Source: an uncultured Helicobacteraceae bacterium
GTDB taxonomy: Bacteria; Campylobacterota; Campylobacteria; Campylobacterales; Sulfurimonadaceae
DNA: 10,694 nt
Assembly (NCBI GenBank): GCA_903903705.1
Contig: CAIUZU010000361.1
Location: forward strand, 1 to 10,694
Direction of reading: 5' to 3'
The stretch's first letter is position 1. Every line of letters begins with the position of its first letter. The notes below the pieces were generated by a model. The model saw only the letters and a list, made by a program, of their open reading frames with translations. It did no database searches and was not told where the DNA came from. Below are positions 7,794 to 10,694 of the stretch, in pieces. Made by a program: the position numbers and the translations under genes.

Positions 7794-7813
7794 TAAAATT
7801 ATGGTAAAATTAT
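7794..7813 (+). promoter_or_regulatory. tandem 9-base direct repeat overlapping an extended -10 promoter
   Basis: TAAAATTAT occurs twice, at 7794-7802 and 7805-7813, giving an 11-base period close to one helical turn. The second copy overlaps an extended -10 element, TGGTAAAAT at 7802-7810, the same nine bases found before the surA-type operon. An operator for a metal-responsive repressor of the Fur/Zur kind would fit the downstream genes, but the repeat is direct rather than inverted, so the regulator is not identified. Confidence 0.35.
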
Positions 7814-7817
7814 CACA

Positions 7818-8084
7818 ATGAAATTTAATCTGCTACTCTCAATTCTCTTTGCCATTGTTACAAGCTTTGCCGCAATCCATGAAGTAGAGCATATTCAACA
7901 TAATGACAGCTCGTCATGTTTGGTATGTACCGTAAATAATAATTTAGTATCCGCCGATGCAGTGCAATTTACAGCCGATGTCGAAATTTTCCACTTTCAA
8001 GAGATAATTCAAGAGAGTTCAACTTCATACTCATACAGAAAAATAAACTTCAATCAAAACCGCGCCCCACCAAAAATATCCTAA
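7818..8084 (+). CDS. small exported His/Cys protein, putative metal-binding
   Basis: This 88-residue protein starts with a signal peptide (hydrophobic residues 4-18, likely cut near A18 or A19), so the mature ~70 residues should be periplasmic. The new N-terminus is rich in possible metal ligands: H21, H25, H28, then C34 and C37 in a CxxC. It ends in RAPPKIS. That layout (signal peptide, His cluster, CxxC, terminal R-A-P-P) recalls small DUF2946-like proteins found beside metal transport genes, though I cannot confirm membership. It lies upstream of an outer-membrane barrel and a ZnuA-type gene, so a role in zinc or copper handling is inferred. No Shine-Dalgarno sequence precedes the ATG. A six-codon frame starting at 7801 ends in a TGA that overlaps the start codon. 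Confidence 0.75.
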   Translation: MKFNLLLSILFAIVTSFAAIHEVEHIQHNDSSSCLVCTVNNNLVSADAVQFTADVEIFHFQEIIQESSTSYSYRKINFNQNRAPPKIS

Positions 8085-8107
8085 ATCACGAAACATTATT
8101 TTAATTC

Positions 8108-8123
8108 TGCCTCTAATGAGGCA
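8108..8123. other. perfect 6-bp hairpin with TAAT loop
   Basis: TGCCTC (8108-8113) and GAGGCA (8118-8123) pair perfectly around TAAT, 24 bases after the stop of the small exported gene. No T-tract follows, so it is not a standard terminator. It could be an RNA processing or stability element. Confidence 0.45.
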
Positions 8124-8158
8124 AGCTAACTTCGTTTTGTGCCATAGCGGCTAGCGTA

Positions 8159-8182
8159 ACTTTTTGGACTTGTTCAAAAAGT
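8159..8182. other. 10-bp hairpin upstream of the outer-membrane protein gene
   Basis: ACTTTTTG (8159-8166) pairs with CAAAAAGT (8175-8182). The stem extends inward by a G-T wobble and an A-T pair to a CTTG loop. It sits 45 bases before the barrel-protein start and is followed by A/T-rich sequence without a T-run. With the nearby TGCCTC/GAGGCA hairpin it fills a 143-base gap that looks more structured than other spacers here. It could be a small intergenic repeat unit or a leader element. Confidence 0.4.
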
Positions 8183-8227
8183 GTACAAAATAAATAAAAA
8201 ATATTATCAAATAGGATATATACAACA

Positions 8228-9496
8228 ATGAAAAAAATATTATTGGCAAGCACACTTTGTGCAGCATTAGTTTACGGAGCAGATGTGCTTCCGATGGAAA
8301 AAAGAACATTTGATCAGTCAAAATTTATTCCAGATATCTCTTTGATTATGGATGCTTCTTTCGTAGATAGAAATGTAAAAGATGATAAGGTGGGGCATTT
8401 AGAACTCCCCGGAGTGGCGCACGGGCTTTTAGGCTCTCATTCGGATGGCGGCGATGAGCATTCAACATACAATGCTAAAAATGGTTTTAACCTCAACTAT
8501 GCGGAGCTAGTGTTATCCAGCTCTGTAGATCCGTTTTTTACTATGGACGGCGTATTTCACTTCTCGGAACACGGTGCTGAGATTGAAGAGCTGTTTTTTA
8601 CCTCAAATGCGCTAGGACACGGTACAAGAGTAAAGGGCGGAAAGTTTAACTCAAACTTTGGTTACCTCAACGAGCAGCATCACCACTCATGGAACTTTGC
8701 AGATATGCCTTTGGTATATGAAGCATTTTTGGGAATGCACGGCATAAATGAAAAAGGCGCACAGTTCCAATGGACGGCTCCGACACCGTTTTACCTAATG
8801 GCGGGTTTTGAGGTGCTTCAAGGCGAAAATGAACAAATGTTCGGACATAAAACGATAGGAGATGTTGAAAATCCTATAGCAGAGGGCAAAGATGCTCCGG
8901 CAATGTACATAGGATATATAAAAGCTTCTCACGATTTTGGAAATACAACGCTTCTAGGCGGTCTCTCCTATGCACAGGGCGAATCAAGGATAGACCATAG
9001 CGAGGAAGAAGAAAATCCTCACGCTTTTAGCGGTGATGCAAAGCTTTACGGTACCGACTTTGTAGTTTTACATGCTCTTGACTCTTACAAATCTATCAAA
9101 TGGCAGAGTGAGTATCTCCAAAGAGAGCTAGACGGTATACAATATGCACTAGATACGGACGGAACTGTTCTTGGCTCGCCGTCAATGCTTAAAAAACAGA
9201 GTGGTCTTTACTCTCAGCTTATTTATTCACATGACAAAAACTGGAAAACAGGTCTGAGATACGATACAATCTTAAAAAATGATGTCACTAGAAACGGCTC
9301 TGATGTAGAACAACCGAACGGACTTAATAAATATACGGCAATGATTGAGTACCATACAAGCGAGTTTGCAAGATTTAGAGTTCAGTATAGCCGTGACAAT
9401 GCTATGTTTAACGAAGATGGAGCAAGAGAAAAGATTGATACTGTCGTCTTTCAAGCAAATATCTCTATCGGAGCACATGCGGCTCACAGTTTTTAA
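8228..9496 (+). CDS. outer-membrane beta-barrel protein, putative zinc-associated porin
   Basis: This 422-residue protein has a signal peptide ending near VYGA (about residue 18) and a C-terminal phenylalanine (AHSF), the usual outer-membrane barrel signature. The mature chain alternates short amphipathic strands and turns, as in porin-like proteins. It has no TonB box or plug domain that I can see. Histidines are frequent in likely loops: H57, H65, H71 and H78 in one stretch, and three in a row at 151-153 after a GYLNEQ segment. The block from FNLNYAEL to KGAQFQWTAP resembles uncharacterised barrel proteins encoded near zinc ABC transporters in other proteobacteria; this is recalled, not searched. 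Its position directly before the ZnuA-type gene supports outer-membrane passage or binding of zinc. An AGGA at 8213-8216 gives a widely spaced ribosome site. Confidence 0.75.
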   Translation: MKKILLASTLCAALVYGADVLPMEKRTFDQSKFIPDISLIMDASFVDRNVKDDKVGHLELPGVAHGLLGSHSDGGDEHSTYNAKNGFNLNYAELVLSSSVDPFFTMDGVFHFSEHGAEIEELFFTSNALGHGTRVKGGKFNSNFGYLNEQHHHSWNFADMPLVYEAFLGMHGINEKGAQFQWTAPTPFYLMAGFEVLQGENEQMFGHKTIGDVENPIAEGKDAPAMYIGYIKASHDFGNTTLLGGLSYAQGESRIDHSEEEENPHAFSGDAKLYGTDFVVLHALDSYKSIKWQSEYLQRELDGIQYALDTDGTVLGSPSMLKKQSGLYSQLIYSHDKNWKTGLRYDTILKNDVTRNGSDVEQPNGLNKYTAMIEYHTSEFARFRVQYSRDNAMFNEDGAREKIDTVVFQANISIGAHAAHSF

Positions 9497-9516
9497 GAGT
9501 TTCTTAAAATCTTATC

Positions 9517-9538
9517 AGGTGCGGTTATAGCCGTGCCT
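9517..9538. other. hairpin in the spacer between barrel and binding-protein genes
   Basis: AGGTGCGG (9517-9524) pairs with CCGTGCCT (9531-9538), including two G-T wobbles, around a six-base TTATAG loop. No T-run follows; the AAGAAGG ribosome site of the next gene begins seven bases later. It may set relative expression of the two genes by processing or partial termination, or it may be a remnant of a repeat. Confidence 0.4.
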
Positions 9539-9557
9539 CAAATAAAGAAGGCAAAAA

Positions 9558-10433
9558 ATGAATAAATTTTTACTACTGTTTTTCTTACCTCTCTCTCTTT
9601 TTGCTCACCTCAACATTGCCGTAAGCTACCCATATATCGGTGCTTTAACAAAAACAATAGGCGGTGATCATATAGAAACGGTTGTTTTAGCCAAGGGAAA
9701 TTGGGATCCGCACTTTATAATCCCTCGCCCCTCGCTTATCTCAAAAGTAAGAAATGCCGATGCGCTTATTATGAACGGCGGACAACTTGAAATCGGCTGG
9801 CTGCCTCCGCTGCTTAACCGTGCAGGAAATCCGAAAATAGAGCCAAATGCCAAAACATTTCTAAATCTATCGCACCACATAGAACTTATCAACAAACCTG
9901 CAAGCGTAGATCGTTCAGGCGGCGATATTCATCCCGATGGAAACCCGCATTTTCATCTAAGCCCGCAAAATATTTTACTTTTGGCAAACACTATAAAAGA
10001 TTTTTTGATCTCGATAGATACGGAACATAAAGCGGTCTATGAAAAAAATCATAGTGAGTTTTTATCCATGTGGAATCAGAAAATGAAACTTTGGAGCGAA
10101 AAAATGGCTAGTAAAAAAGGCTTAAAGGTAATCCAGTTTCATGACAATTTAGCCTATTTTAACAACGCATACGGACTTGTAAATATAGGTACGATTGAGC
10201 CGCTTCCGGGAATTCCGCCATCTTCAAAACATACGATTGAGACGATAGAACTTATAAAAAAAGAGCAGCCTTGCTGTATCTTACATGATGTTTACCACCC
10301 TACAAAAACAGCTGAATTTATAAGCCAAAAAACAGGTATAAAAGTAGTTTTAATGCCGCATGACATAGAAGCATTGGAAAATATTAACGATTTAGGCTCA
10401 CTCTTTGACCATCTCACAAGTGCTATAAAATGA
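9558..10433 (+). CDS. ZnuA-type metal ABC transporter substrate-binding protein
   Basis: This 291-residue periplasmic protein has a signal peptide (cut near LFA-H, residues 16-17) and belongs to the cluster A-I metal-binding proteins of zinc and manganese ABC transporters. The three family histidines are visible: H52 in WDPHFIIPRPS, H131 in GNPHFHLSP and H195 in FHDNLAYF. The final acidic ligand usually sits in a DPLG-like motif; here that region reads LMPHDIEAL, making D269 (perhaps with H268) the likely equivalent. The long His/Asp-rich loop of classical ZnuA is absent, with only a short GDIHPDGNPH segment. Zinc is the most likely cargo given three histidines, but manganese or iron cannot be excluded. 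A good AAGAAGG ribosome site lies six bases before the ATG. The stop overlaps the next start as ATGA. Confidence 0.88.
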   Translation: MNKFLLLFFLPLSLFAHLNIAVSYPYIGALTKTIGGDHIETVVLAKGNWDPHFIIPRPSLISKVRNADALIMNGGQLEIGWLPPLLNRAGNPKIEPNAKTFLNLSHHIELINKPASVDRSGGDIHPDGNPHFHLSPQNILLLANTIKDFLISIDTEHKAVYEKNHSEFLSMWNQKMKLWSEKMASKKGLKVIQFHDNLAYFNNAYGLVNIGTIEPLPGIPPSSKHTIETIELIKKEQPCCILHDVYHPTKTAEFISQKTGIKVVLMPHDIEALENINDLGSLFDHLTSAIK

Positions 10434-10694
10434 TAGATATTTTACTCACTCCCATAGCCTTGATTATTATTTTAGTTATGCTTCACGCCTATTTCGGCAT
10501 GGAGATTTTAAAACGCGGAATTATCTTTACGGATCTTGCTATTGCTCAGTTTGCGGCACTCGGTTCATCTGTCAGTCTTGGCTATTTTCATGAAGAGTAT
10601 TTCTACGCCTTAACTCTTAGCTTTGCACTCTTTAGTGCGTTTCTTATAGCCTTTGCATCTACGAGAAAACTGCACTTAGAGGCTTTTATAGGCA
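10430..10694 (+). CDS. ZnuB-type metal ABC transporter permease (partial, N-terminus)
   Basis: An 88-codon open frame starts at ATG 10430, overlapping the TGA of the binding-protein gene (ATGA), and runs off the right edge. It is strongly hydrophobic with membrane segments at about residues 4-24, 32-52 and 57-77. The stretch FGMEILKRGIIFTDLAIAQF matches the conserved early part of ABC-3 family permeases (ZnuB/MntB type), which move metal across the inner membrane for a partner binding protein. No Shine-Dalgarno sequence is obvious, so translational coupling to the binding protein is likely. An ABC ATPase gene has not been seen and would be expected beyond the window or elsewhere. Confidence 0.85.
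   Translation, partial: MIDILLTPIALIIILVMLHAYFGMEILKRGIIFTDLAIAQFAALGSSVSLGYFHEEYFYALTLSFALFSAFLIAFASTRKLHLEAFIG

Noticed and set aside
8108..8182. Short CRISPR-like or insertion-sequence remnant in the structured spacer
   Set aside because: There are only two unrelated hairpins, no direct repeats with spacers, no transposase fragment and no target-site duplication.
9345..9530. 61-codon plus-strand frame overlapping the end of the barrel gene
   Set aside because: Out-of-frame shadow of the barrel gene with no ribosome site; its tail covers the 9517-9538 hairpin by chance.

Overview
The window is AT-rich, densely coded DNA that looks like the chromosome of a Campylobacterota (epsilonproteobacterial) species, probably a Sulfurimonas-like free-living bacterium. 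This is inferred from codon and base composition, very short intergenic gaps, a Cj1289-like SurA chaperone and general protein flavour. No marker gene such as rRNA is present, so the assignment is tentative.

Layout: (1) 1-584, minus strand: a response regulator whose C-terminus lies outside the window. (2) 585-861: a non-coding gap with candidate promoters in both directions. (3) 862-2683, plus strand: a tight three-gene run encoding a SurA-type periplasmic chaperone, a dCMP deaminase and a NifU/IscU-like protein that has lost the usual cluster-binding cysteines. (4) 2766-5147, plus: phosphoenolpyruvate synthase (ppsA), complete with its catalytic residues. (5) 5142-7712, minus: a large P2-type cation-pumping ATPase that converges on ppsA with a 6-base overlap. 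(6) 7818 to the end, plus: a metal-uptake-type cluster. It encodes a small exported His/Cys protein, a histidine-bearing outer-membrane barrel protein, a ZnuA-type binding protein and the start of a ZnuB-type permease. An ABC ATPase would be expected just beyond the window.

How the genes work together: ppsA supplies PEP from pyruvate, the gluconeogenic entry point used by organisms that fix carbon through acetyl-CoA and pyruvate. The most coherent unit is the last one. An outer-membrane barrel, a small periplasmic metal-ligand protein, a periplasmic binding protein and an inner-membrane permease together form a plausible envelope-spanning zinc (or related metal) import route. The surA/deaminase/NifU-like run looks like co-transcribed housekeeping genes without an obvious shared pathway.

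No tRNA, rRNA, CRISPR array, insertion sequence or phage gene was seen. The best candidates for something under-described are the cysteine-less NifU-like protein and the small His/Cys protein with its barrel partner.
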